This document shows, piece after piece, positions 54,048 to 63,300 of a stretch of 64,000 nt of DNA. The notes under the pieces were generated by a model. The model saw only the letters and a list, made by a program, of their open reading frames with translations, was not told the DNA's origin and did no database searches. Made by a program: the position numbers and the translations under genes. This stretch comes from CATQHD01 sp965202675 (GTDB lineage Bacteria > Actinomycetota > Acidimicrobiia > Spongiisociales > Spongiisociaceae): the NCBI GenBank assembly GCA_965202675.1, contig OZ241842.1, forward strand, positions 2,108,001-2,172,000. The letters run 5' to 3'. How positions within the stretch are numbered: the stretch's first letter is position 1; the number at the start of each line of letters is the position of its first letter.

Positions 54048-55943
54048 TTGATGCCTAAGACGGCGCTCCCCCGTTTGACCACCCCGTACATCCGACGGGA
54101 CGGCGAGCTGGCGGCGGCTTCCTGGGACGAGGCGCTGGCGGCGGCCGCGGCCGGCTTGGCCGGCCATCGCGTCGACTCGTACGCGATGCTCTCGTGTTCC
54201 AAGGCCTCCAACGAGGTGAACTACCTCGCCCAGAAGTTCGCCCGGGTGGTCATGGGTTCCAACAACATCGATTCGTGCAACCGCACCTGACACGCTCCTT
54301 CGGTCGCCGGTCTGGCGTCCATGCTGGGAGCGGGGGGAGGGACCTCCTCCTACGAAGAGATCGAGAACACGGATGTGATCCTCCTGTGGGGATCCAACGC
54401 CCGCGAGACGCATCCGATCTTCTTCCACCACATCATGAAGGGCGTGCGCAACGGCGCGTCCTTGTATGCGATAGATCCGAGGCGCACCTCCTCGGCCATG
54501 TGGGCGGACGTATGGCTCGGGATCGATGTGGGCGCCGACATCGCCCTGGCCAACACGGTTGCGCGCGAGATCATCGCCGCCGGCCTCCACAACCGGGAGT
54601 TCATCGACCGGGTCACCTACGGGTTCGACGTCTACGCCGGGCGGATCGACCACTGGACCCTGGAGCGGGGGGAGGAGGTAACCGGCGTCCCCGCCGAGGT
54701 TATCCGCCGCATGGCGCACGACTACGCCTCGGCCGACCGCGCCCAGATCTGCTGGACGCTGGGCATCACCGAGCACCACACGGGCACCGACAATGTAAGG
54801 GCGCTCATCGACCTGGCTCTTATCACCGGCCATGTAGGCCGTTACGGATCCGGCTTGGTGCCGATTCGCGGCCAGAACAACGTTCAGGGCGGGGGGGACA
54901 TGGGGGCTCTCCCCGACAAGCTGCCAGGATTCAACGACATCGACGATCCCGTGGCCAGGGGCCGCTTCGAGGCGGCGTGGGGTGCGCCCCTGAACCCCCA
55001 CCGCGGCAAGCACATCTCCCTGATATTCGAAGCCATGGAACGCAAGCAGATCACCGCCTTGTACGTGGTCGGTGAGAACCCCGCCCAGTCGGAGGCGCGC
55101 GCCGAACACGTCAGGGAGCTGCTGGCCGGCCTGGACTTCCTGGTGTGCCAGGACATCTTCATGACCAAGACGGCGCAGCTGGCGGATGTGGTGTTCCCGG
55201 CCGCGGCCGGATGGGCCGAATCCGACGGCACCGCCACCAGCTCCGAACGCCGGGTCCAGCTGATGCGCCGGGCGGTCGAGCCTCCGGGGGAGAGCAAGGA
55301 CGATCTGGACATAATCTCGCTCCTGGCCGACCGCATGGGCTGCGGCTGGGGGCTTCCCTCCGCCGAGGAGGTGTGGGACGAGCTGCGCAGCCTGTCGCCG
55401 ATCCACGCCGGGATGTCCTACCGGCGGCTCGAGGAGATGGGCGGCATTCAATGGCCCTGCCCCGACGAGGACCATCCCGGCACCCAGTTCCTGCACGCCC
55501 GGCTGTGGGAGGAGGATCCGGTCCGTGCGTCGGCGCCCCTCATACCGGTCAGGTGGACGCCGTCCATCGACCCGCTCAGCGACGATTATCCGATCCGGCT
55601 CACTACCGGACGGCGGCTCGACTCATTCAACACCGGGGTGCAGTCGGGGGGTTACAGCTCGCCGCTCCGGGAGAACGGATCCGTCGAGGTGGCGCCCCAG
55701 GACGGGGCTGCGCTGGGTTTGTCCGAAGGCGGCCTGGTAAGCGTTACATCGCGGCGGGGATCCATCGACGTTCCCGTCTACTTCCGGGATTCCCTCCGCC
55801 CCGGCCTGGCTTTCATGGCGGTCCATCTCCCCGACGAGGCAGACGTGAACCTTCTGACCAACGACGCGTGGGATCCCAAATCGGGCACCGCCGAGTTCAA
55901 GGCGACCGCGGTCCGCATCGAGCCGGCCGCCGCGACCGCTTAG
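54048..55943 (+). CDS. fdhA: Selenocysteine formate dehydrogenase catalytic subunit (lacks its N-terminal Fe4S domain)
   Basis: A 631-aa molybdopterin (bis-MGD) oxidoreductase that oxidises formate to CO2. The frame is interrupted only by TGA at 54288-54290 (codon 81). The context SCNRT-U-HAPSVAGL matches the Sec-His active site of formate dehydrogenase H, and a SECIS-like hairpin follows, so TGA should be read as selenocysteine. His82 and an Arg near 274 in RGQNNVQGGGDMGALP are conserved catalytic neighbours. The C-terminal MGD domain includes IRLTTGRRLDSFNTG. The protein begins at LPRLTTPYIRR, which in usual enzymes lies after the Fe4S domain; that domain is encoded at the end of the gene at 57741-58712. 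Start ATG with GGGAGG upstream. Confidence 0.93.
54288..54320 (+). promoter_or_regulatory. Bacterial SECIS-like hairpin directing UGA to selenocysteine
   Basis: It immediately follows the in-frame TGA (54288-54290). Stem GG-T-CGCC (54302-54308) pairs with GGCG-T-CC (54314-54320), with one U-U mismatch as the bulged-U position, and the apical loop is GGTCT (54309-54313). The GGUCU loop and the distance from UGA agree with what I recall of the Escherichia coli fdhF SECIS, which SelB binds. Confidence 0.9.
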
Positions 55944-55969
55944 CGGAGGGCCCCATCGACCTGCGCCTC

Positions 55970-57748
55970 ATGTCCGCATCCCCCACCTCCGCCGAGCGGG
56001 CGGCGGTGGACGCCCTGTTGGGCCCCCCCCGGTCTTTATGGGAGGGCGGCGGCCCGCAGGCTTCCGACCATCGGGCCGCCTTCGGCGGATACCGTCGCTC
56101 GGTCGAGAAGCGGCCGCTGCTGCTCCCGGCCCTGCACGCCGTCCAAGACGAGATCGGCTGGATCAGCAAGGGCGCCCTCAACTACATCTGCCAACGCCTG
56201 GGGGCCCCTCCGGCGGAGGCCTACGGGGTGGCGAGCTTCTACGCGTTGCTGTCGTTGGAGGAAGGACCCCCCCGCCGAGCCCATGTGTGCGACGACGCGG
56301 TTTGCCGCACCCTCGGCGGCCTGGAGATACTGGCGGAGCTGGCGGGCCGCCCCGGCGTCCACCCGAGCCCCTGCCTGGGCCAATGCGACCGGGGTCCGGC
56401 GGTGTTCTTGCAGCGGGCCGGGGAGGAGGACGCCGTTCTGGTCGACGCCGCGCCCCGGCGGGCGGCGGCGGCGCTGGACGGCGGTGATCCGCCGCTTCCT
56501 CCCGTTGCCGTTCCCCAGGCGGGTGATCCGTCCCTGCGGCTGCTGCGGCGGGTGGGGGCGGTGGATCCTTCCTCCCTGGAGGCCTACCGGGCGTCGGGGG
56601 GGTGCGAGGCGCTGACGCGGGCGGTCGAGATGGGCCCCGACGCGGTGCTGGCCGAGGTGAAGGCTTCCAACCTGCGGGGCCGGGGAGGGGCGGCCTTCCC
56701 GATGGGCGTCAAATGGGAGGGGGCGGTCCGACACCCCGAACCCCGTTACCTGATCTGCAACGCCGACGAGTCCGAGCCGGGCACCTTCAAGGACCGGGTG
56801 CTCATGGAAGGCGACCCCTTCGCCCTGATCGAGTCGATGACCATCGCCGGGCTGACGGTCGGGGCGGAGCGCGGATACCTCTACATAAGGGCCGAGTACC
56901 CCTTGGCGCTGTCCCGTCTCGAGGAGGCGGTACGCCAGGCGCGGGGAGCGGGTCTGCTGGGGAAGGATGCGGCGGGTTCCGGCCGGGCGTTCGACATCGA
57001 GATCCGGCGGGGGGGCGGCGCCTACATCTGCGGGGAGGAGACCGCCCTCATGAACTCCATCGAGGGCAAGCGGGGCGAGCCGCGCAACAAGCCCCCCTTC
57101 CCCACCCAGGCCGGCCTGTTCGGACGGCCCACCGTGGTCAACAACGTGGAGACGCTGGTCAACGTGATCGACATCGTGTTGGAGGGGGGCGCCGCCTACG
57201 CCGCGATCGGGACCGAACAGTCCGCAGGCCCCAAGCTGTTCTGCCTGTCCGGGGCGGTTGCCCGGCCGGGGGTGTACGAGGTGGAGTTCGGCGAGACCCT
57301 GGGCGGGATGATCGAGCTGGCGGGCGGGGTGACCGGAACCGGCCGGCTGGGGGCGGTGCTGCTGGGCGGGGCGGCGGGGGTGTTCGTGGGGGAGGGCCAC
57401 CTCGACATGCCCCTGACCTTCGAGGCCGCTCCGGCCCGCGGGGCCGTCCTGGGGTCCGGGGTGGTGCTGGTGTACGACGACGCCGCCGACTTCCGCGGCG
57501 CCGCCCGCCGCATCGCCCGGTTCTTCAGGGACGAATCCTGCGGACAGTGCACGCCGTGCCGGGTGGGTACAGTCCGCCAGGAGGAGCTGCTGGAGCGCTG
57601 CCTGGGCGGCGGCGCCCTGGAAGAGGACCTGTTCGACGACATAGCCAGGGTCATGATGGATGCTTCGATCTGCGGCCTGGGGCACACCGCCTCCACCGCC
57701 ATCCGCTCGGCCATCGACCTGGGCCTGCTGGAGGCGGCCGATGCCTGA
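55970..57748 (+). CDS. fdhB: NuoE-NuoF fusion: NADH-binding diaphorase subunit of formate dehydrogenase
   Basis: A 592-aa fusion. The N-terminal NuoE-like thioredoxin-fold [2Fe-2S] domain (residues about 20-160) has cysteines in HVCDDAVCRTLGG and SPCLGQCDRG. The NuoF-like domain (about 185-592) contains the FMN/NADH site SNLRGRGGAAFPMGVKW, NADESEPGTFKDR, GAYICGEETALMNSIEGKRGEPR, and the [4Fe-4S] site SCGQCTPCRVG plus a later Cys in ASICGLG. It passes electrons from formate to NAD+ (or back). The start at ATG 55970 is the first good Met; a GGAGGG lies 20 bp upstream, so spacing is long and an alternative start is possible. It follows fdhA by 26 bp. Confidence 0.92.
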   Translation: MSASPTSAERAAVDALLGPPRSLWEGGGPQASDHRAAFGGYRRSVEKRPLLLPALHAVQDEIGWISKGALNYICQRLGAPPAEAYGVASFYALLSLEEGPPRRAHVCDDAVCRTLGGLEILAELAGRPGVHPSPCLGQCDRGPAVFLQRAGEEDAVLVDAAPRRAAAALDGGDPPLPPVAVPQAGDPSLRLLRRVGAVDPSSLEAYRASGGCEALTRAVEMGPDAVLAEVKASNLRGRGGAAFPMGVKWEGAVRHPEPRYLICNADESEPGTFKDRVLMEGDPFALIESMTIAGLTVGAERGYLYIRAEYPLALSRLEEAVRQARGAGLLGKDAAGSGRAFDIEIRRGGGAYICGEETALMNSIEGKRGEPRNKPPFPTQAGLFGRPTVVNNVETLVNVIDIVLEGGAAYAAIGTEQSAGPKLFCLSGAVARPGVYEVEFGETLGGMIELAGGVTGTGRLGAVLLGGAAGVFVGEGHLDMPLTFEAAPARGAVLGSGVVLVYDDAADFRGAARRIARFFRDESCGQCTPCRVGTVRQEELLERCLGGGALEEDLFDDIARVMMDASICGLGHTASTAIRSAIDLGLLEAADA

Positions 57749-58712
57749 GGTAACGCTCACCGTGGACGGGGAGGCGGTCGCGGCGCCGGCCGGTTCCACG
57801 ATCCTCGACGCCTGCCGGGCGGTGGGCAAGGACCAGCCCACCCTGTGCTACCTCGAAAACCTCACCCCGGTCAACGCCTGCCGGGTGTGCGTAGTGGAGG
57901 TGGAGGGCAGCCGTACCCTGGCGCCGTCGTGCAGCCGGCCGGTGGAGGAGGGGATGGCGGTGGCCACCGACACCGAACGGGTGCGCCATTCGCGCCGGAT
58001 GGTCTTCGAGTTCCTGGCTTCCTCCGTCGATCTGAGCCTCGCGGACGAGGAGACCGTCCGCTGGATGGCCCATTACGGCTGCGATCCGGGCCGCTACGGC
58101 CCCGGGGCCGGGCCGGTCGAGGACCGGGGCGGCCGGGCGGCCGGGCATCACCGCGTCGGCGACGGACTGGCGGCCGAGACCGTGCATCAGCCGGTCAAGG
58201 TGGACAACGAGCTGTACGTGCGGGACTACTCCCGCTGCATCCTCTGCTACAAGTGCGTGGAGGCCTGCGGGGAGGACGCCCAGAACACCTTCGCCATCGC
58301 GGCGGCCGGACGCGGGTTCGACGCCCGCATCTCCACCGAGTTCGACGCCGGGCTGACCGACTCGGCCTGCGTCTTCTGCGGCAACTGCATCGGGGTGTGC
58401 CCCACCGGCGCCCTGATGTTCCGCAGCGAGCACGAGCTGCGGGCCGCCGGAATGTGGGAGGCGCAACGCCAGACCGTATCCCGCACCGTGTGTTCGTACT
58501 GCGGGGTGGGATGCAACCTGGAGTTGCATGTCCAGGACAACCGGATCGTCAAGGTGACCTCGCCGATGGATCACTCGGTAACCTCGGGCCACCTGTGCAT
58601 CAAGGGGCGGTTCGGCTACGAGTACGTTCAGGAGCTGGGCGATTTCTCCATCACCCCCATCGACGAGGTTCTCCGCCGGGCGCGTTCGGGGCGCTCCGAG
58701 CCGGCGCGGTAA
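57741..58712 (+). CDS. NuoG-like electron-transfer subunit carrying the Fe4S N-domain of formate dehydrogenase
   Basis: A 323-aa iron-sulfur protein whose ATG overlaps the fdhB stop by 8 bp. Ligands in order: [2Fe-2S] C36, C47, C50, C64; a His/Cys region around HYGC (111-114); two ferredoxin-type [4Fe-4S] motifs C166-C169-C172-C176 and C210-C213-C216-C220; and finally a Mo-enzyme Fe4S domain, C251, C254, C258 and C286, with the relay lysine K288 in GHLCIKGRFGYEY. This last domain plus the tail LGDFSITPIDEV is what normally precedes the catalytic domain in one polypeptide. Here it ends this protein, so it must dock onto FdhA in trans. Likely a wire between FdhA and FdhB. Confidence 0.9.
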   Translation: MPEVTLTVDGEAVAAPAGSTILDACRAVGKDQPTLCYLENLTPVNACRVCVVEVEGSRTLAPSCSRPVEEGMAVATDTERVRHSRRMVFEFLASSVDLSLADEETVRWMAHYGCDPGRYGPGAGPVEDRGGRAAGHHRVGDGLAAETVHQPVKVDNELYVRDYSRCILCYKCVEACGEDAQNTFAIAAAGRGFDARISTEFDAGLTDSACVFCGNCIGVCPTGALMFRSEHELRAAGMWEAQRQTVSRTVCSYCGVGCNLELHVQDNRIVKVTSPMDHSVTSGHLCIKGRFGYEYVQELGDFSITPIDEVLRRARSGRSEPAR

Positions 58713-58721
58713 TCTGACGCC

Positions 58722-58799
58722 ATGACACCTGAAAGCGGGCGGTGCGCCGACCTGTCCGGCGCTTCCGCCGCGGTCCGGGCGGAGAGGCCGGACGGGTGA
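58722..58799 (+). CDS. Possible 25-codon leader ORF coupled to the MFS gene
   Basis: ATG at 58722 opens a 25-codon frame (MTPESGRCADLSGASAAVRA...) whose TGA overlaps the GTG start of the MFS gene. No ribosome-binding site is strong. It may be a chance frame or a leader peptide; the overlap is the only support. Confidence 0.25.
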   Translation: MTPESGRCADLSGASAAVRAERPDG

Positions 58800-60094
58800 G
58801 ATCGTTTACGGGGCGGTACGAGGGGCGGTACGTCAGCGCGGCGGGCGCCGCGGTCGTGTTCGGGTTGGTGATGATGGTTACCCACTCGTTCGCCAACGGG
58901 ATGGTCTTTGCCCTGCTGCCCCGCATAGAGGAGTCCATGAGGGCAGGGTACGGGGTGCTCGGTCTGGCCCTCTCCATCACCATGGCGGCTTACGCGGCGG
59001 GAACGGCTCTGACGGTGAAGGTGTTCGACTTCCTTCCGACGCGCGGGCTGTTGGTTCTCTGTGTGGCGGTCTGCGGGTTGGGCAGCCTGGGCCTCTCGGC
59101 GGCGGCGTCGGCTTGGGTGCTGGCCCTGTGCGTGGCGGCGATGGGCCTCGCCGCGGCGGTCTGCTGGTCGGTGACGGTCCACATGATCGGTTTGTGCGTC
59201 GACCCCGGATACCAGGGCAGGACCGTAGTGGCGGGCGGCGTGGCGGCGGGGGTCGGCAAGGGGATAAACGGCGTTCTGGTATGGGTGTTGACAGAGCCGG
59301 GGGAGTGGCGGGCGGCGTTCATCGGGGCGGTGGTGCTGGCGGCCCTCACCATCGCGGTTGCTATGGCGGTGTTCCGCCGCCCGGTCGATCCGCCGCCCCC
59401 CGCCGCGGCGTCGGAGCGCGGCGCGGCCGGCGTCCGGCAGCTCTGGTCGGCGGCGGTGGGGCGGATGGTGATCCTGGGCAGCCTGGTGGTCGGGATAGGG
59501 GGCGTCGTCTTCGCCGCCTACCTCTCCGAGATAGCCATCACCGATCTGGGGGCGAGTCCGTTGGCGGCGGCGGTTCCCTGGTGGCTGGCGTCGGCGATGG
59601 CGATCATGGCCGCCCTGCCGGTGGGGCTGATGGGGGACCGCGGCTCGCCCGTCGGCATCGTGATGGTCATATCGGTCGTGTTCGCGGCCTCGCTGACGGT
59701 GCTGGCCGTCTGGTGGTCGTACCCGGCTCTGATACTGGCGGCGTTGGGGTTCGGGATATTCTATTTCCCGTTCTGGTCGAAGTTATGGCTCACCGCCCAC
59801 AAGGGGCTTACCCCTCCTCTGGCGGTCAGGGCCCTGTCGATCGGGGGGGTGGCCGGGCAGGCGTCGGCGGCGGTGGGCATCGCCGCGGCGGGGGCCTGGA
59901 TCGAGGCGACCGGCAGCTTCCGGATCGCCGCCGCGGTTCAGGCGGCGCTGATAGGCGCCGCCGTGATCTGGTTCCGGAAGATGCACTTCCACTCCCGGCG
60001 GCTGGGGCCTTTCCAGCAGGTGGGCATCCTGCTGGCCACCCTGTGGATGCGGGCCGTCTACCGCTCCAGGTCCCGTTCCTCCGCCGCCCCCTAG
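58796..60094 (+). CDS. Major facilitator superfamily transporter
   Basis: A 432-aa polytopic membrane protein with about 12 hydrophobic segments. I used the GTG at 58796 (VRSFTGRYEGRY), which has GGAGAGG about 8 bp upstream; the 18 residues before it are Arg/Pro-rich shadow. MFS features are the loop after helix 2-3 (FDFLPTRG), AGGVAAGVGKGINGVLVWVL, and a second-half loop VGLMGDRGSPVG. The substrate cannot be read from sequence. Position directly after the formate dehydrogenase operon makes a small organic acid such as formate or oxalate one possibility, without direct support. Confidence 0.85.
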   Translation: MRSFTGRYEGRYVSAAGAAVVFGLVMMVTHSFANGMVFALLPRIEESMRAGYGVLGLALSITMAAYAAGTALTVKVFDFLPTRGLLVLCVAVCGLGSLGLSAAASAWVLALCVAAMGLAAAVCWSVTVHMIGLCVDPGYQGRTVVAGGVAAGVGKGINGVLVWVLTEPGEWRAAFIGAVVLAALTIAVAMAVFRRPVDPPPPAAASERGAAGVRQLWSAAVGRMVILGSLVVGIGGVVFAAYLSEIAITDLGASPLAAAVPWWLASAMAIMAALPVGLMGDRGSPVGIVMVISVVFAASLTVLAVWWSYPALILAALGFGIFYFPFWSKLWLTAHKGLTPPLAVRALSIGGVAGQASAAVGIAAAGAWIEATGSFRIAAAVQAALIGAAVIWFRKMHFHSRRLGPFQQVGILLATLWMRAVYRSRSRSSAAP

Positions 60095-60303
60095 CTGTGA
60101 TCCTGGATGCGTAGTTCTTGCCCTTCGCGTAGGAGCCCGGCAGTCGGCAAGATTCGCGGGCCCGGTCGGGCGGTTCGAGGGTGACGCGGCAGGTGCTTGG
60201 CGCGGGTATTGATCTATTGACCTGCCCGGGGCCGGTTCGGGCGGCCCCGGGTTGGGCGGGTTGGCGTGCTCGTGCGGGCGGTCGTCTTGTCGAGGCCGGG
60301 GGT

Positions 60304-63300
60304 TTATGAGAGGGCCCGGGCGAAGAACGAGGCCATCTGGGCGCGGGTTACGGGCTGGTCGGGGCAGTACCGCAGGGGTGAGGTCGAGCATCCGGCGGTT
60401 ACTCCGGCGGTTCGCAGGGCTTCGGCGGCCTGGATTACGGCGTCGGGTTGGCCGGTCATATCCTCGAAGATCCCTGACGCGGCCGGAGGGGGGGTGATGT
60501 GGTCGAACGCGGCGGCCATCATTTCGGCCATGTCTGCTCTGGTTACTGTCCCCTCGGGGTTGAATCGTCCCTCCGGTGCCTGCATAACGCCTGCGGCGAC
60601 CGCCCATTGAATGTAGCGGAGGCTGGAGCTTTCTTCAACATCGTTGAGAACCGGCGCGGCGGCCGCAGCCGGTTCGGTTTCCACTCGGTGTGTTACTGCA
60701 CGGTGCAAGAAGGCGGCCATCTGCCGGCGGGTGATAGAATCCTGGGGGCAGTAACGGGGGTTCCATCGGTCGCACCCCTGGGTTATTCCCCAGCCGGCGA
60801 TGGTCTCAATGCTGGACTCGTGACCGGTGGTGTCGTCGTCGCAGAACCTGCCGGTAAACAGAACGGGGCATAGTAGTTCGGTGAGTTGGTAGGTGAGTTG
60901 CTGTACGAGTCCGGCGGGTATCGGTCCGGTAAACTGATTGCCGCCCAGGTACAGGCGTCCCAGGTTGGTGAGTTGGGCGAGTTCGGCGGGTATTGTTCCG
61001 GTCAGCTCATTTTCGTACAGGTACAGGCCGCCCAGGTTGGTGAGTTGGGAGAGTGCGGGAGGTATTGTTCCGGTCAACTGATTGTTGTGTAGGTCCAGCA
61101 AGACCAGGTTGGTGAGTTGGGCGAGTTCGGCGGGTATTGGTCCGGTCAACTGGTTGCCGTTCAGGTCCAGCCATTCTAGGTTGGTGAGTTGGGCGAGTTC
61201 GGCGGGTATTGTTCCGGTCAACTGGTTGCCGTTCAGATTCAGGTGGTTCAGTTCGGTGAGTTGGGCGAGTTCGGCGGGTATTGGTCCGGCCAACCGATTG
61301 TCGTTCAGGTACAGCCATTCTAGGTTGGTGAGTTGGGCGAGTTCGGGAGGTATTGGTCCGGTCAACTGGTTGCTGTATAGGGCCAGTTGGTTCAGTTTGG
61401 TGAGTTGGGCGAGTTCTGTGGGTATTGTTCCGGTCAACTGATTGTTGTGTAGGTCCAGCAAGGTCAGTTCGGTGAGTTGGGTGAGTTCTGGTGGTATTGG
61501 TCCGGTCAACTGGTTGTCGCTCAGGTTCAGTTGGTTCAGTTTGGTGAGTTGGGTGAGTGCGGGTGGTATGGTTCCGGTCAACTGATTATCGTACAGGTTC
61601 AGTTGGTTCAGTTTGGTGAGTTGGGCGAGTTCTGTGGGTATTGTTCCGGTCAACTGATTATCGTACAGGTGCAACCATTCCAGGTTGGTGAGTTGGGCGA
61701 GTGCGGGTGGTATGGTTCCGGTCAACTGATTGTTGTGTAGGTCCAGCAAGGTCAGTTCGGTGAGTTGGGCGAGTTCGGCAGGTATTGGTCCGGCCAACTG
61801 GTTGCCGTTCAGGTACAGCCATTCTAGGTTGGTGAGTTGGGCGAGTTCGGGAGGTATTGGTCCGGTCAACTGGTTGCTGTATAGGGCCAGTTGGTTCAGT
61901 TTGGTGAGTTGGGTGAGTTCTGGTGGTATTGGTCCGGTCAACTGATTGTTGTGTAGGTCCAGCAAGGTCAGTTCGGTGAGTTGGGTGAGTTCTGGTGGTA
62001 TTGGTCCGGTCAACTGATTGTTGTGTAGGTCCAGCAAGGTCAGTTTGGTGAGTTGGGTGAGTTCTGGTGGTATGGTTCCGGTCAACTGGTTGTCGCTCAG
62101 GTTCAGTTGGTTCAGTTTGGTGAGTTGGGTGAGTTCTGGTGGTATTGGTCCGGTCAACTGGTTGCCGTTCAGGTACAGCCATTCTAGGTTGGTGAGTTGG
62201 GAGAGTGCGGGAGGTATTGTTCCGGTCAACTGGTTGCTGTATAGGGCCAGTTGGTTCAGTTTGGTGAGTTGGGTGAGTTCTGGTGGTATTGGTCCGGTCA
62301 ACTGATTGTTGTGTAGGTCCAGCAAGGTCAGTTCGGTGAGTTGGGTGAGTTCTGGTGGTATTGGTCCGGTCAACTGGTTGTCGCTCAGGTTCAGTTGGTT
62401 CAGTTTGGTGAGTTGGGTGAGTTCTGGTGGTATTGGTCCGGTCAACTGGTTGCCGTTCAGGTACAGCCATTCTAGGTTGGTGAGTTGGGAGAGTGCGGGA
62501 GGTATTGTTCCGGTCAACTGGTTGCTGTATAGGGCCAGTTGGTTCAGTTTGGTGAGTTGGGTGAGTTCTGGTGGTATTGGTCCGGTCAACTGATTGTTGT
62601 GTAGGTCCAGCAAGGTCAGTTCGGTGAGTTGGGTGAGTTCTGGTGGTATTGGTCCGGTCAACTGGTTGTCGCTCAGGTTCAGTTGGTTCAGTTTGGTGAG
62701 TTGGGTGAGTTCTGGTGGTATTGGTCCGGTCAACTGGTTGCCGTTCAGGTACAGCCATTCTAGGTTGGTGAGTTGGGAGAGTGCGGGAGGTATTGTTCCG
62801 GTCAACTGGTTGCTGTATAGGGCCAGTTGGTTCAGTTTGGTGAGTTGGGTGAGTTCTGGTGGTATTGGTCCGGTCAACTGATTGTTGTGTAGGTCCAGCA
62901 AGGCCAGTTCGGTGAGTTGGGCGAGTGCGGGTGGTATGGTTCCGGTCAACTGGTTGTCGCTCAGGTTCAGTTGGTTCAGTTTGGTGAGTTGGGCGAGTGC
63001 GGGTGGTATGGTTCCGGTCAACTGATTATCGTACAGGTTCAGTTGGTTCAGTTTGGTGAGTTGGGTGAGTTCTGGTGGTATGGTTCCGGTCAACTGATTA
63101 TCGTACAGGTGTAGCCATTCTAGGTTGGTGAGTTGGGCGAGTGCGGGTGGTATGGTTCCGGTCAACTGATTGTTGTGTAGGTCCAGCAAGGCCAGTTCGG
63201 TGAGTTGGGCGAGTGCGGCAGGTATTGGTCCGGTCAACTGGTTGCCGTTCAGGTACAGCCATTCTAGGTTGGTGAGTTGGGCGAGTGCGGGGGGTATTGG

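Noticed and set aside
54288..54290. TGA as a genuine nonsense mutation in fdhA
   Set aside because: Location at the Sec active-site position, the SECIS-like hairpin and the presence of selA/selB all favour recoding.
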